From the NCBI GenBank assembly GCA_030151725.1, contig JASLDD010000120.1:1-29040 (forward strand): DNA of 29,040 nt, written 5' to 3'. Numbering within the stretch: position 1 is the first letter of the stretch; the number at the start of each line of letters is the position of its first letter. A model generated the notes under the pieces. The model was not told the origin of the DNA. It worked only from the letters and a program-made list of their open reading frames with translations, and made no database searches. A program made the position numbers and the translations under genes. Source of the stretch: Solirubrobacteraceae bacterium (GTDB lineage Bacteria; Actinomycetota; Thermoleophilia; Solirubrobacterales; Solirubrobacteraceae). Shown here piece after piece: positions 28,900 through 29,040 of this stretch.

Positions 28900-29040
28900 A
28901 TGAGCCAGGACACAGTCGTCAACCTCGCATCCCAGGCGATCATGCTCGCGCTCAGCGTCGCAGGACCTCTGCTGGTCGCGAGCCTTGCGATCGGCCTGCT
29001 CGTCAGCGTCTTCCAAGCCGTCACCCAAATCCAGGAGCAG
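28900..29040 (+). CDS. fliQ: FliQ, export-gate protein (partial, runs off the right edge)
   Basis: Only the first 47 residues are present: MSQDTVVNLASQAIMLALSV, then a hydrophobic helix and LVSVFQAVTQIQEQ. This is the FliQ N-terminal half, including the conserved VsvfQA.TQiqEqt signature at the turn between its two membrane helices. FliQ joins FliP and FliR in the export gate. It begins 16 bases after fliP, with a weak AAAGCAG as possible ribosome binding site. Confidence 0.95.
   Translation, partial: MSQDTVVNLASQAIMLALSVAGPLLVASLAIGLLVSVFQAVTQIQEQ

Noticed and set aside
1..29040. CRISPR arrays, tRNA or rRNA genes, insertion sequences
   Set aside because: No spaced direct repeats, tRNA-like cloverleaf, rRNA sequence or transposase was seen.

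Overview
This window is almost entirely a flagellar gene cluster. Its high GC, many NTGA start/stop overlaps, WhiG/FliA-type sigma factor, FliW-CsrA pair, FlaG/FliD/FliS set and FlbD/TIGR02530-type genes suggest a high-GC monoderm bacterium. The lack of P-ring and L-ring genes (flgA, flgH, flgI) in the window fits a one-membrane envelope. My best guess is a motile actinobacterium of the Thermoleophilia/Solirubrobacterales kind. This is inference; there is no rRNA gene to test it.

Layout. Minus strand, 7936 down to 1: the sigma-28 gene (fliA), flgF, flgG, a rod-binding flgJ domain, flgN, flgK, flgL, fliW and csrA, followed after a structured 214-base spacer by the 5' part of a secreted parallel beta-helix protein that runs off the window. 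A 222-base divergent region (7937-8158) separates this from the plus strand. Plus strand, 8159 to 29040: a GT2 glycosyltransferase with a TPR-like tail, a flaG-like gene, fliD, fliS, a fliT-like gene, then flgB-flgC-fliE-fliF-fliG-fliH-fliI, fliJ, a lytic transglycosylase, fliK, flgD, a TIGR02530-type gene, flgE, flbD, motA, motB, fliL, fliN, fliM, fliO, fliP and the start of fliQ. FlhA, FlhB, FliR, flagellin, FlgM and chemotaxis genes are not seen here.

How they work together. The genes encode the MS ring, C-ring switch, export ATPase, part of the export gate, rod, hook, hook-filament junction, filament cap, secretion chaperones and the MotAB stator. Six sigma-28-like promoters (T[A/C]AA-type -35, exactly 11 bases between two 8-base boxes, [G/A]CCGAT[C/A]A -10), plus one weaker candidate, lie before flgG, flaG, fliS, flgB, fliJ, fliO and perhaps motA. 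The fliA product probably activates most of the cluster, including part of its own downstream operon. FliW-CsrA would add translational control of a flagellin gene outside the window, and the glycosyltransferase may modify flagellin.

Most unusual observations: sigma-28 promoters so close to fliJ and fliS that their mRNAs should be leaderless; a switch protein with a FliM-like core, two SpoA-type domains and no CheY-binding N-terminal peptide; a hairpin that would bury the fliO ribosome binding site; and a marked split in glutamate codon choice (GAA in several exported proteins, GAG in cytosolic ones), visible even inside fliF.
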